Source of the DNA: Mariniphaga sp964559175
GTDB taxonomy: Bacteria; Bacteroidota; Bacteroidia; Bacteroidales; Prolixibacteraceae
Direction: 5' to 3'
Length of the DNA: 64,000 bases
NCBI GenBank assembly: GCA_964559175.1
Contig: CAZLGT010000017.1
Location: 12,851-76,850, forward strand
Shown here: in pieces, positions 8,676-17,272 of the stretch
Layout: each line of letters opens with the position of its first letter
How positions within the stretch are numbered: position 1 is the first letter of the stretch
Notes under the pieces: generated by a model
What the model saw: only the letters and a program-made list of their open reading frames with translations
What the model was told of the DNA's origin: nothing
The model's database searches: none
Program-made: the position numbers and the translations under genes

Positions 8676-9188
8676 CTATTTGTACCATGAAGCGTATTTG
8701 CCATATGACGCTGCAATGCGTTTGATTTCGCCATCGAGCAATTCGGGACTGATTTCCTTTATTTTTTTTGCCGGAATACCAGCATACACACTTCCGCTCT
8801 TAACCACCGTTCCCTTAGTAACTACCGAACCGGCTGCAATTATGGAATTACTTTCTACCACAGCATCGTCAAGTACAACGGCGTTCATACCCACCATCAC
8901 ATTGTCGTGAAGCGTACAGCCATGAACAATGGCACCATGGGCAATGGTTACATTGCTGCCAATGGTGGTGGGCGATTTTTGGTAAGTGGCATGTATAACC
9001 GCATTGTCCTGAATATTCGTGTTGTCCCCGATTTTTATGTAATGAACATCACCTCTCAAAACAGCGTTAAACCAAACACTGCAATTATCACCTAATTCCA
9101 CATCTCCAATCAAAGTGGCCGTTTCGGCAAGAAAGCAGTTTTTACCTAATTTCGGTGTTTTTCTATTCAGGGTTTTAATTAGAGCCAT
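8676..9188 (-). CDS. Gamma-carbonic anhydrase-family hexapeptide protein
   Basis: A 170-residue left-handed beta-helix protein built of hexapeptide repeats (for example IGDVELGDNCSVWFNAVLRGD). The three metal-site histidines of gamma carbonic anhydrases can be placed in NAVIHATYQ, VTIAHGAI and IVHGCTL. Members form trimers with zinc or iron at subunit interfaces. Many, often annotated YrdA or PaaY-like, have weak or no hydratase activity, so function beyond the fold is uncertain. It stands alone and is divergent from korA. Confidence 0.85.
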   Translation of the reverse strand: MALIKTLNRKTPKLGKNCFLAETATLIGDVELGDNCSVWFNAVLRGDVHYIKIGDNTNIQDNAVIHATYQKSPTTIGSNVTIAHGAIVHGCTLHDNVMVGMNAVVLDDAVVESNSIIAAGSVVTKGTVVKSGSVYAGIPAKKIKEISPELLDGEIKRIAASYGKYASWYK

Positions 9189-9211
9189 TTTCTGAACATT
9201 TAAATTGATTC

Positions 9212-9219
9212 CAAATATA
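9212..9219 (-). promoter_or_regulatory. Candidate -7 element for the gamma-CA gene
   Basis: On the minus strand it reads TATATTTG, matching TAnnTTTG, 24 bases upstream of the ATG at 9188. No convincing -33 element. Confidence 0.35.
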
Positions 9220-9271
9220 TTAAAACCTCTAAATAATCAGATATGTCATTAAATACTTGTTAAATAATGGT

Positions 9272-9279
9272 TACTTTTG
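9272..9279 (+). promoter_or_regulatory. Candidate -7 element for korAB
   Basis: TACTTTTG matches TAnnTTTG and lies 110 bases before the korA ATG, which would give a long leader. No clear -33 TTTG at the usual spacing, so confidence is limited. Confidence 0.35.
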
Positions 9280-9389
9280 TTAGCATTTAAACACAGAAAA
9301 AAGATAGAGCCGATTCTGAAATTATGAATTATTAGTTTTAGGGTCGTTTTTCTTTTGAATTACATATGTATAACCAAAAAACATTATAA

Positions 9390-11228
9390 ATGAAAGATGC
9401 CAAAGTGATTGAGCTGGAAGAAGTGGCCATTCGGTTCTCCGGAGATTCGGGAGACGGGATGCAATTGACCGGGACATTGTTCTCGGATGCCACTGCGTTG
9501 ATTGGAAACGACATCTCTACTTTCCCCGACTACCCTTCTGAAATCAGGGCTCCGCAAGGAACTGTTGGAGGAGTATCGGGATTTCAGGTGCAGTTTGGGC
9601 AAAAACAAATAACCACACCGGGCGATTATGCTCATGTGCTTGTTGCAATGAACCCTGCTGCCATCAAAGCCAACGCGCGATTCATGAATCCGGGCGGAAC
9701 CATTATTTACGATTCCGATTCCTTTACTGAAAAAAACCTGAATAAGGCAGGATTTCAAACCAGCGATCCGTTTGCCGAATGCAACCTGGAAGATTTCCGG
9801 AAAATTGCAGTTCCTGTAACAAATCTCACCCGGGAAAGTCTGAAAGATTTCGGACTCGACAATAAAAGTGTACTCCGAAGCAAAAACATGTTTACCCTGG
9901 GTTTGGTTTGCTGGATGTTTAACCGTCCGCTTGATTACATCGAAGAATTCATCCGGTCGAAATTCGCCAAAAAGCCAGTGGTTGTAGATTCCAACATCAA
10001 AGTGCTGCACGACGGGTACAACTACGGCATGAACCTGCAGCACATGACTCCAACCTACATCGTTCATTCAGCCGATATTGAAAAGGGCATTTACCGCAAC
10101 ATAAACGGCAATCATGCCACTGCCTGGGGTTTCATTGCCGCTGCTGAAAAAGCCGGCCTCGAGTTGTTTCTCGGCTCCTACCCCATTACTCCGGCAACCG
10201 ATATTCTGGCCGCACTTTCTGAGCGAAAAGACCTTGGCGTGAAAACTTTTCAGGCCGAAGATGAAATTGCCGGAATTACTTCAGCCATTGGGGCAGCCTT
10301 TGCCGGCGATTTGGCTGTAACCACCACTTCAGGCCCCGGGCTTGCACTGAAATCGGAAGCCATTGGTCTGGCCGTAATGGCCGAACTTCCGCTGGTCATT
10401 GTTAACGTTCAGCGCGGAGGTCCTTCTACCGGACTACCCACAAAAACAGAGCAATCGGATTTATTGCAGGCCCTTTATGGCCGCAACGGCGAAAGTCCCG
10501 TGGTTGTGCTGACCGCCAGCACTCCGTCCGACTGCTTTTTTTATGCATACATAGCGGCAAAAATTGCCCTGGAACGCATGGTTCCGGTTATTTTGCTCAC
10601 CGACGGATTTTTAGGAAACGGAAGTGAGCCATGGCGTATTCCCGACATGGCAGAATTGCCTAACATTACCCCTCGTATTGCAAAAGATGCAGCCTCTTTT
10701 AAAGCTTACCAGCGAGACGAAAAGCTACTGGCACGTGAATGGGCTTTCCCCGGAATGCCGGGTTTTGAACACCGCATTGGAGGACTCGAAAAAAATATTT
10801 CCGGAACAGTGAGTCACGATCCGGAAAACCACCATAAAAATACAGAATTCAGGGAAGAGAAAGTTCAGCGAACTGTTGACCTTGTTCCCGATATTGAATT
10901 ATGCGGCGACGAAGATGGCGACGTGCTGGTTGTTGGCTGGGGAGGCACTTACGGGCATCTTATCAGCGCCATAAGAGAACTCAGAAAAGAAGGCAAAAAT
11001 GTTAGTCTGGCACATTTTAATTACATTAAACCACTACCGAAAAATACCGCTGAGGTTTTCAAAAAATTCAAAAAAATAATCGTTTGCGAACTGAACCTGG
11101 GGCAATTTGCCAATTACCTGCGCGACAGAGTCCCCGGAATTGAATACCACCAGCTGAATAAACTAAAAGGATTGCCTTTTACAGTAAATGAAATTAAAGA
11201 GGGTGTGAACAAATTACTGGAGGAATAA
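9390..11228 (+). CDS. korA: 2-oxoacid:ferredoxin oxidoreductase, fused gamma-alpha subunit
   Basis: A 612-residue subunit of 2-oxoglutarate:ferredoxin oxidoreductase (KGOR). The gamma domain comes first (about residues 10-190, with FSGDSGDGMQLTG and PSEIRAPQGTVGGVSGFQV). The alpha domain follows from about 215 (GSYPITPATDILAAL, EDEIAGITSAIGAAFAG, TTTSGPGLALKSEAIGLA). With KorB it oxidises 2-oxoglutarate and CoA to succinyl-CoA and CO2, reducing ferredoxin; the reaction can run in reverse for CO2 fixation. KorB starts 3 bases downstream. Placement opposite sucBA supports 2-oxoglutarate as substrate, although other 2-oxoacids are possible from sequence alone. Confidence 0.9.
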   Translation: MKDAKVIELEEVAIRFSGDSGDGMQLTGTLFSDATALIGNDISTFPDYPSEIRAPQGTVGGVSGFQVQFGQKQITTPGDYAHVLVAMNPAAIKANARFMNPGGTIIYDSDSFTEKNLNKAGFQTSDPFAECNLEDFRKIAVPVTNLTRESLKDFGLDNKSVLRSKNMFTLGLVCWMFNRPLDYIEEFIRSKFAKKPVVVDSNIKVLHDGYNYGMNLQHMTPTYIVHSADIEKGIYRNINGNHATAWGFIAAAEKAGLELFLGSYPITPATDILAALSERKDLGVKTFQAEDEIAGITSAIGAAFAGDLAVTTTSGPGLALKSEAIGLAVMAELPLVIVNVQRGGPSTGLPTKTEQSDLLQALYGRNGESPVVVLTASTPSDCFFYAYIAAKIALERMVPVILLTDGFLGNGSEPWRIPDMAELPNITPRIAKDAASFKAYQRDEKLLAREWAFPGMPGFEHRIGGLEKNISGTVSHDPENHHKNTEFREEKVQRTVDLVPDIELCGDEDGDVLVVGWGGTYGHLISAIRELRKEGKNVSLAHFNYIKPLPKNTAEVFKKFKKIIVCELNLGQFANYLRDRVPGIEYHQLNKLKGLPFTVNEIKEGVNKLLEE

Positions 11229-11231
11229 AAA

Positions 11232-12293
11232 ATGACAGAACAAAAATATACCATCAAAGATTTTAAAAGCGAAAACGAAGTTCGCTGGTGTCCGGGGTGC
11301 GGAGATTATGCCATTATGAATGCCGTTCAGCGCACCATGGCCGGCATGGGAATTCCGAAAGAAAAATTTGCCGTAATCTCAGGCATCGGATGTTCGTCCC
11401 GGTTTCCATATTATATGAGCACGTATGGTTTTCACACTATCCACGGAAGGGCGACAGCAGTAGCTTCGGGTGTAAAAATGGCCAATCCCACGCTGAGCGT
11501 ATGGGTAATGACCGGCGACGGCGATGCCATGGCCATTGGTGGAAACCACTTCATTCATACCATCAGGCGGAACATCGATATAAACATTGTACTTTTTAAC
11601 AACCGTGTTTACGGACTTACCAAAGGACAATACTCTCCCACTTCCGACAGGGGCTTCAAAAGCAAAACATCGCCCTTTGGAACAATAGAAGACCCGTTTG
11701 AACCGGGGCAGCTGGTTATTGGCGCGCGCGGAACATTTTATGCACGCTCCATCGACAGCAACCTGAAGCTGAGCGAATCGGTGATGCAGGCCGCTGCTGA
11801 ACACAAGGGAACATCTATGGTTGAAGTTTTGCAAAACTGCGTGATTTATAACAGCGGCGTTCACCGGGACTTAACTGACCCCGATCACCGGGCCGACCGT
11901 CAGCTGATTCTGGAACACGGCAAACCAATGCTCTTCGGTGCAGAAAACGAAAAAGGCATTGTGATGGAAAAAGGCAGGCTGAAAGTGGTAAAAATCGGAG
12001 AAAACGGGATTACCTTAGACGACATCCTGGTACATGATGCCAGGGAAGTTGATCCTTCGCTGCACCTGTCCCTGATCAACATGTCGCTGCCGGAATTTCC
12101 GGTTGCATTCGGAGTAATCAGAAGTGTTGACGCTCCGGTTTACGACGTGGAAATGACAGAGCAAATTAAGAGCGTTCAGCAAACGAGGAAAATTACCTGT
12201 ATGGATGAACTGATGAAATCGGGCAATACCTGGGAGGTTACCGGAAACGGAAATGGAAAACCCAAAGACTGTCCGCAAAAAGAATTGAAATAA
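11232..12293 (+). CDS. korB: 2-oxoacid:ferredoxin oxidoreductase, beta subunit
   Basis: The 353-residue thiamine-diphosphate and [4Fe-4S] subunit paired with KorA. Visible features are WCPGCGDYAIM (cluster cysteines), GIGCSSRFPYY, and the ThDP-binding stretch GDGDAMAIGGNHFIH followed by NNRVYGLTKGQYSPTS. It starts 3 bases after korA, so translation is coupled. A strong terminator follows. The C-terminal ~60 residues end in a low-complexity GNGNGKPKDCPQ tail. Confidence 0.92.
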   Translation: MTEQKYTIKDFKSENEVRWCPGCGDYAIMNAVQRTMAGMGIPKEKFAVISGIGCSSRFPYYMSTYGFHTIHGRATAVASGVKMANPTLSVWVMTGDGDAMAIGGNHFIHTIRRNIDINIVLFNNRVYGLTKGQYSPTSDRGFKSKTSPFGTIEDPFEPGQLVIGARGTFYARSIDSNLKLSESVMQAAAEHKGTSMVEVLQNCVIYNSGVHRDLTDPDHRADRQLILEHGKPMLFGAENEKGIVMEKGRLKVVKIGENGITLDDILVHDAREVDPSLHLSLINMSLPEFPVAFGVIRSVDAPVYDVEMTEQIKSVQQTRKITCMDELMKSGNTWEVTGNGNGKPKDCPQKELK

Positions 12294-12312
12294 TTCAGAT
12301 ATTCTCTATAGT

Positions 12313-12358
12313 AAAAAAGGATGCCTGTTAAAAAAATCAAAAGTAGGCATCCTTTTTT
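12313..12358. terminator. Bidirectional terminator between korB and sucB
   Basis: Stem AAAAAAGGATGCCT (12313-12326) with AGGCATCCTTTTTT (12345-12358) around an 18-base loop. Runs of T follow on both strands, so one hairpin can stop both the korAB transcript and the convergent sucAB transcript. Confidence 0.85.
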
Positions 12359-12382
12359 TATTCCTGAATCTGAAAAATCCAG

Positions 12383-13678
12383 TTAAATCCCAAGCAATAG
12401 TTTTTCAGGTTCTTTCCCCCCTGTAAACATCCGCTCGGGGTGCTCTATGAATTCCTTTACTCTAACCAGAAAACCAACAGAATCTTTTCCGTCGATAATA
12501 CGGTGATCGTAAGAAAGGGCTACATACATCATTGGTCGGATAACCACTTGTCCGTTAATTGCAACCGGACGATCGACAATGTTGTGCATGCCCAGAATGG
12601 CAGATTGTGGTGGATTGATTACCGGTGTTGAAAGCAGTGAACCAAACACTCCGCCATTGGTAATGGTGAAGGTACCCCCGGTTAATTCGTCAACCGAGAT
12701 TTTTTTATTCCGGGCTTTTTCAGCCAACTCTTTAATTTCCAGCTCAATCTGCGGAATGGTTTTGCTTTCGGCATTCCGAACAATGGGAACCATTAAACCT
12801 TTGGGTGTGGAAACTGCAATGCCCACATCCACAAACTGAGGCGAAACAATTTCATCACCGTCCAACTGCGCATTTACCATGGGGTGAGAGTTCATGGCCA
12901 GTGCCACGGCTTTTGTAAAAAAGGACATAAAGCCAAGCTTGAAACCTTGCATCTCAACAAACTGCTGCTGGTATTTTTTACGCAGCTCCATTACACTACC
13001 CATATCAATTTCGTTGAAAGTGGTAAGCATGGCTGTTTCGTTTTTCACAGCCACAAGGCGTTCAGCAAGCTTTCTCCGCAGAGGAGTCATTCGGTTCCGG
13101 TCAACTTCTCTCGAAGCTTCTTTTGGAGACCTCCATTCACCTTCAGCAGAATCACCTGCAACACCCATGGCTGCTTCCACCTCTTTTTTACCTATCCGCT
13201 TCAGCCCCTTTATTACATCGTCAATGGATATGCCCTCTTCTTTCATGAAGGCTTTGGCTACCGGTGTTATCTTTACCTGGTCGTATTCATGCGAAGCCTG
13301 TTCATCATTTGTTGGTTTCTTCCCTGGAACTTCACCATCTTTTGCTTCAGTATCTTTCTGCTCATGTGTTTTTTGATTTTCAGCCTCAGGGGAGGTGCCT
13401 TTTTCCTTTGAGTCTTTCTCTTCCGGTTTTTCTTCAGGTTTCATACTGGTATCGATGGTGCAAACCACTGCGCCAACCTCCACTGTTTCTCCTTCACCGG
13501 TTTTTATGGACAACTTTCCGCTTTCGCCGGCCACAATGGTAAGTGTAGCCTTATCCGATTCCACTTCGGCTATCTCCTGGTCTTTGTGAACTAATGCCCC
13601 GTCTTCAACGAGCCATGAACCGATTTCTACTTCGGTTACCGATTCTCCCGGACTGGGAACTTTTACTTCTACAATCAT
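12383..13678 (-). CDS. sucB: 2-oxoglutarate dehydrogenase E2, dihydrolipoyl succinyltransferase
   Basis: The 431-residue E2 core of the 2-oxoglutarate dehydrogenase complex. It has an N-terminal lipoyl domain with the lipoylated lysine in VESDKATLTI (about residue 43). A long Lys/Glu-rich linker (about 80-125) is followed by the E1/E3-binding domain (ITPVAKAFMKEEGISIDDV), then the acyltransferase domain with the catalytic motif SYDHRIIDGKDSVGFL near the C-terminus. The linker is charged rather than Ala/Pro-rich. It lies 11 bases downstream of sucA. No E3 (lpd) gene is in the window, so E3 must come from elsewhere. Confidence 0.95.
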   Translation of the reverse strand: MIVEVKVPSPGESVTEVEIGSWLVEDGALVHKDQEIAEVESDKATLTIVAGESGKLSIKTGEGETVEVGAVVCTIDTSMKPEEKPEEKDSKEKGTSPEAENQKTHEQKDTEAKDGEVPGKKPTNDEQASHEYDQVKITPVAKAFMKEEGISIDDVIKGLKRIGKKEVEAAMGVAGDSAEGEWRSPKEASREVDRNRMTPLRRKLAERLVAVKNETAMLTTFNEIDMGSVMELRKKYQQQFVEMQGFKLGFMSFFTKAVALAMNSHPMVNAQLDGDEIVSPQFVDVGIAVSTPKGLMVPIVRNAESKTIPQIELEIKELAEKARNKKISVDELTGGTFTITNGGVFGSLLSTPVINPPQSAILGMHNIVDRPVAINGQVVIRPMMYVALSYDHRIIDGKDSVGFLVRVKEFIEHPERMFTGGKEPEKLLLGI

Positions 13679-13689
13679 TTTCAGTTTTT

Positions 13690-16422
13690 TTATGAAGCAA
13701 TAACTTCTTTTTCTTCAAAAACAGCATTTAATATCTTCTCAAGAGCCTGAGTATGTTTTTCCATCAAGCCCACCGCGGGACTTGCACTCTCGTTGCGGGC
13801 CACCACTTTCAATCCAAGGCAGTCAAGTTTCCGGTTGATAAAGGGCCAGGCTCCCATATTTTCAGGTTCGTCCTGCACCCAAACCAAATCGGTGGTATTG
13901 TATTTCAGAAGAATCTGGTTTATTTGTTTGTTCGGAATAGGATAAAGCTGCTCAACCCTGACAAGGGCAACGTTAGTAATTCCCTTTTCCACTTTATGCT
14001 TGTGCAAGTCGTAATACAGTCGTCCCGAAGTAAAAATCACCTTTTCAACCACTTCCGGATCAGCCATCGGGTCGTCGATGACTTCCCGGAATGTACCCTT
14101 CGACAGATCTTCAACAGCAGAAACTACCTGGGGATGCCGCAGCAGACTTTTCGGAGTAAAAACAATGAGCGGCAGCCGCATTTTCATTTTCACCTGGCGG
14201 CGAAGCAGATGGAACATATTGGCAGGGGTAGTAGGAACAACAACCTGAATGTTGTTGTTGGCCGACAACTCAAGGAAGCGCTCGATACGCCCGCTGGAGT
14301 GTTCGGGGCCCTGCCCTTCGTAACCATGTGGCAAAAGCAAAACAAGGTTGTTCATCAATCCCCATTTTTCAAATGCCGAGGTAATATACTGGTCGATGAT
14401 TACCTGAGCCACATTATGAAAATCGCCAAACTGGGCTTCCCAAATGGTTAATCCGTTAGGTTTTGCAAGCGCATAGCCATACTCAAACCCCATAACAGCA
14501 TATTCCGAAAGCAGGGAATTATACACATGAAAACTTGCCTGTTTTTCCGACACATGCTTCAACGGGAAATATTTTTCATCGGTGCCTTCCACCACAAAAG
14601 AAGCATGGCGGTGAGCAAAGGTTCCACGTTCGGTGTCCTGCCCGCTTAACCGTACCGGATGACCTTCGTTTACCAATGTGCCGTAAGCAAGCAATTCTGC
14701 CATGGCCCAGTCGAGCCTGTCGTCGAGCATCATCATCCTGCGGTCGGACAGAATGCGGTTCACTTTTTTAAAGAAACTCAAATCTTCGGGGAGGCTGTTA
14801 ATTCTTTCTGCAATACGAAACAATTCCTCTGCGTTTACACCTGTTTGCACCGACTGATCAAACATCGATTTCTGCGGCATTTCATAACTTTCGTATTCAT
14901 TAATCAGAAATTTACGGATTTTCAGCCGTTCGATTTTTTCCGATTCTTTAAATTTTCCATCGAGAAAGCGGTCGAAATCACGAATCTCTTTCCTTGCTTC
15001 TTCATGCGACATGATGCCGAGTTGTTCAAGTTTCTCTACATAAATATCGCGCGAATTCGGATGCTTTTCAATCGCCTTGTAAAGCATGGGCTGGGTAAAC
15101 CGGGGTTCATCTCCTTCGTTATGGCCGTATTTGCGGTAACAAAGGATATCGATAAACACATCGGTTTGAAATTTTTGACGGAATTCCAGGGCCAGACGGA
15201 TGGTGTAAACCAAGGCTTCCACATCGTCGCCGTTTACATGAAACACAGGCGAACGGGTAACCTTTGCCACGTCGGTACAGTAAGTACTCGATCTGGCATC
15301 TACATAAGGTGTTGTAAACCCAACCTGGTTATTAATAATTAAATGAATGGTGCCGCCCGTGCGGTATCCGTCGAGCTGTGACATCTGAATGGTTTCGTAA
15401 ACCACTCCCTGCGCGGCAATGGCCGCATCGCCGTGAATGATAATTCCGGCAGCTTTACTGTAATCACTTTCATATACCGAATTGATTCGTGAACGCACCA
15501 TCCCCTGCACAATTGGTCCAACAGCCTCTAAATGCGACGGGTTTGGCATGAGTTTCAGTTTCACTTTTTTACCAAAGTCGGTTTTCACCTCGTTTTCGTA
15601 GCCCAGGTGGTATTTCACATCGCCATGCCAAATGTCTTCCTCGTACTCTTTCCCATAGAACTCTTTGAAAATACTTTCATACGGTTTTTCCAGAATGTTG
15701 GCCAAAACATTGAGTCTGCCCCGGTGAGCCATTCCCAGAACAAATTCTTCAATTCCAAGTTCTGCTCCACGCTCGATAACGGCATCGAGCGCAGGAATCA
15801 GGCTTTCAGCACCTTCGAGCGAAAAACGCTTTTGGCCAACAAACTTTTTATGAATATAACTCTCGAACCCAACGGCCAGCTTCAGATGATAAAGAATATC
15901 CTTCCGCGCGTCATCCGAAAGTTTCTCCGAATTGCGGCTGCTTTCCATTTTTTCTTTCAGCCACTGAATCACCTCGGGCTTACGCATGTAAACATATTCC
16001 ACACCAATGGAGTGACAATAGGTAGCCTCCAGGTGTTCCACAATGTCTTTCAGCTTTGCGGGGCCAATACCCAAATCGTTTCCTGCCTGAAACGTGGTCT
16101 CCAAATCATTTTTGTCGAAGCCGAAGTTTTCGATGTCAAGAGTTGGCAGATATTTTCGCCGCGCCCTTACCGGGTTGGTTTTGGTAAACAAATGTCCGCG
16201 TTGGCGGTATCCGTGAATTAAACTTAAAATAGCAAATTCTTTGTCGATTTTGCCCCCCATCGACACAGCCTGTTTCACGGGGTAATTGGTACGGGCCAAC
16301 TCAAAGCCTGCAAAAAAATGTTGCCAGCTTTTATCAAGTAATTCGGGGTTTTTAAGATAGGTTTGGTACAGGTCGTCAACTGCCTCCTGCTCGTGGTTCC
16401 CCACAGATGAAAATTTATCCAT
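13690..16422 (-). CDS. sucA: 2-oxoglutarate dehydrogenase E1 component
   Basis: A 910-residue thiamine-diphosphate E1 that decarboxylates 2-oxoglutarate and hands succinyl groups to SucB. Motifs include AHRGRLNVLANIL, IIHGDAAIAAQGVVYET (ThDP and Mg binding), INNQVGFTTP, RKYGHNEGDEP, and LLPHGYEGQGPEHSSGRIER in the C-terminal half. The short N-terminal segment (SSVGNHEQEAVDDLYQTYLK) is the E2-docking region of SucA proteins. Length matches the family. It is the first gene of sucA-sucB, NAD-linked and usually active under respiration, and it faces the ferredoxin-linked korAB. Confidence 0.96.
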   Translation of the reverse strand: MDKFSSVGNHEQEAVDDLYQTYLKNPELLDKSWQHFFAGFELARTNYPVKQAVSMGGKIDKEFAILSLIHGYRQRGHLFTKTNPVRARRKYLPTLDIENFGFDKNDLETTFQAGNDLGIGPAKLKDIVEHLEATYCHSIGVEYVYMRKPEVIQWLKEKMESSRNSEKLSDDARKDILYHLKLAVGFESYIHKKFVGQKRFSLEGAESLIPALDAVIERGAELGIEEFVLGMAHRGRLNVLANILEKPYESIFKEFYGKEYEEDIWHGDVKYHLGYENEVKTDFGKKVKLKLMPNPSHLEAVGPIVQGMVRSRINSVYESDYSKAAGIIIHGDAAIAAQGVVYETIQMSQLDGYRTGGTIHLIINNQVGFTTPYVDARSSTYCTDVAKVTRSPVFHVNGDDVEALVYTIRLALEFRQKFQTDVFIDILCYRKYGHNEGDEPRFTQPMLYKAIEKHPNSRDIYVEKLEQLGIMSHEEARKEIRDFDRFLDGKFKESEKIERLKIRKFLINEYESYEMPQKSMFDQSVQTGVNAEELFRIAERINSLPEDLSFFKKVNRILSDRRMMMLDDRLDWAMAELLAYGTLVNEGHPVRLSGQDTERGTFAHRHASFVVEGTDEKYFPLKHVSEKQASFHVYNSLLSEYAVMGFEYGYALAKPNGLTIWEAQFGDFHNVAQVIIDQYITSAFEKWGLMNNLVLLLPHGYEGQGPEHSSGRIERFLELSANNNIQVVVPTTPANMFHLLRRQVKMKMRLPLIVFTPKSLLRHPQVVSAVEDLSKGTFREVIDDPMADPEVVEKVIFTSGRLYYDLHKHKVEKGITNVALVRVEQLYPIPNKQINQILLKYNTTDLVWVQDEPENMGAWPFINRKLDCLGLKVVARNESASPAVGLMEKHTQALEKILNAVFEEKEVIAS

Positions 16423-16502
16423 TGTTTATTTTTATTATCCAATAACTGTAAAGAAAAACAACCCAGTTTTTTGAATGTTTACCAAAAAAACATATTCTCA
16501 TA

Positions 16503-16510
16503 CAAATTTA
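16503..16510 (-). promoter_or_regulatory. Candidate -7 element for sucAB
   Basis: The minus strand reads TAAATTTG, matching TAnnTTTG, 80 bases upstream of the sucA ATG. No -33 match found. Confidence 0.3.
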
Positions 16511-16572
16511 TAATTTATTGCATTGGGTCAGTAATAATTGTGAATCAGGAACAAATAAAAAGTTAATTCAAA

Positions 16573-16827
16573 ATGTTTTATGGCCAAATTTTACGTACCA
16601 AATTGAAGATTGTTATCCGTTCCGAAGAGAATTCCTGCATTGCCTTACTGAAAGTTTGTACGCATGAGGGTTGAACTGTAACCTGCAATCATGCAACCAG
16701 CCATTGGCCATGTCCTTGTCACGGTTCCGTGTTTTCTGTTTTGGGAACTGTTGTTAATGGTTTGGCACAAGCCAGTTTAAAAACCTATTCGGTAAAAAAG
16801 GAAGGAGACATTTTAACGATCGCCTGA
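16573..16827 (+). pseudogene. Truncated Rieske [2Fe-2S] protein with in-frame TGA
   Basis: Read from the ATG at 16573, 33 codons end in KVCTHEG and then TGA (16672-16674). The same frame continues for 50 more codons to TGA at 16825-16827 and contains WPCPCHGSVFS and GLAQASLKTYSVKKEGD. CTHxG and CPCHGS are the two Rieske cluster boxes. The TGA sits exactly where the box-1 cysteine (CTHxGC) that forms the structural disulfide should be. A TAA at 16564 closes the frame upstream, so the N-terminal signal and linker of a normal ~130-150 residue Rieske protein are missing. A 5'-truncated pseudogene with a nonsense mutation is the simplest reading. Readthrough as selenocysteine is an outside alternative, with no SECIS-like hairpin obvious to me. 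This remnant fills most of the gap between sucA and the cupin gene. Confidence 0.75.
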
Positions 16828-16831
16828 CAGA

Positions 16832-17098
16832 TTATTCAAAAGAGTAGTGTTTCCTGATTTTGGATTGAATGTCCCACACACATTCAAGGCCTGCCGGAAA
16901 AATCAGGTAATCTCCGGGTTTAACAGTAAGCGCATCGAATTCAGAAACGATGTTCGCTTCGCCTTCGATAATATAGCAATGCTCTGTTTTATCGTAGTAC
17001 CAGTCGAACTTATCTTCTTCGTGCTCCCATACCGGCCAGTCGAAAACTCCCGCTTCCTCAAGGTCTTCCTGATCTGGTTGTTCAATCTCTATTCTCAT
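16832..17098 (-). CDS. Small cupin-domain protein
   Basis: An 88-residue single cupin of the cupin_3 (DUF861) type. The sequence TEHCYIIEGEANIVSEFDAL is the first cupin motif, with Glu and a Cys in place of some usual histidines. VKPGDYLIFPAGLECVW is the second motif. Proteins of this kind are small beta-barrels of mostly unknown role, and binding of a metal or small metabolite is a guess. Its stop lies 5 bases past the end of the Rieske remnant on the other strand. Confidence 0.8.
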   Translation of the reverse strand: MRIEIEQPDQEDLEEAGVFDWPVWEHEEDKFDWYYDKTEHCYIIEGEANIVSEFDALTVKPGDYLIFPAGLECVWDIQSKIRKHYSFE

Positions 17099-17113
17099 CG
17101 TTTAATGTTTTTA

Positions 17114-17121
17114 CAAAAATA
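17114..17121 (-). promoter_or_regulatory. Candidate -7 element for the cupin gene
   Basis: The minus strand reads TATTTTTG, matching TAnnTTTG, 16 bases upstream of the ATG, giving a short leader. No -33 element recognised. Confidence 0.35.
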
Positions 17122-17272
17122 AAAAAGAAACCTTTTCTGCTAACGGTGTAAACAAATAAAATAGCACAAGCTTTACAAAAACAGGATTTTCTTAAACTGC
17201 AAAAGAAAAACAGGAGGAGTTTTGAACCTACAACCCTCTATTTTGTTTGAAATTTTGATGAATGCCGAAAAA

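Noticed and set aside
13753..16221. Long plus-strand frames within sucA (232, 227 and 229 codons)
   Set aside because: They are antisense to a strongly conserved enzyme and have no recognisable domains or start signals.
16672..16674. Selenocysteine codon in a functional Rieske protein
   Set aside because: The N-terminus is also missing, no SECIS-like hairpin is obvious, and Sec at this structural disulfide is not known to me; a nonsense mutation is simpler.
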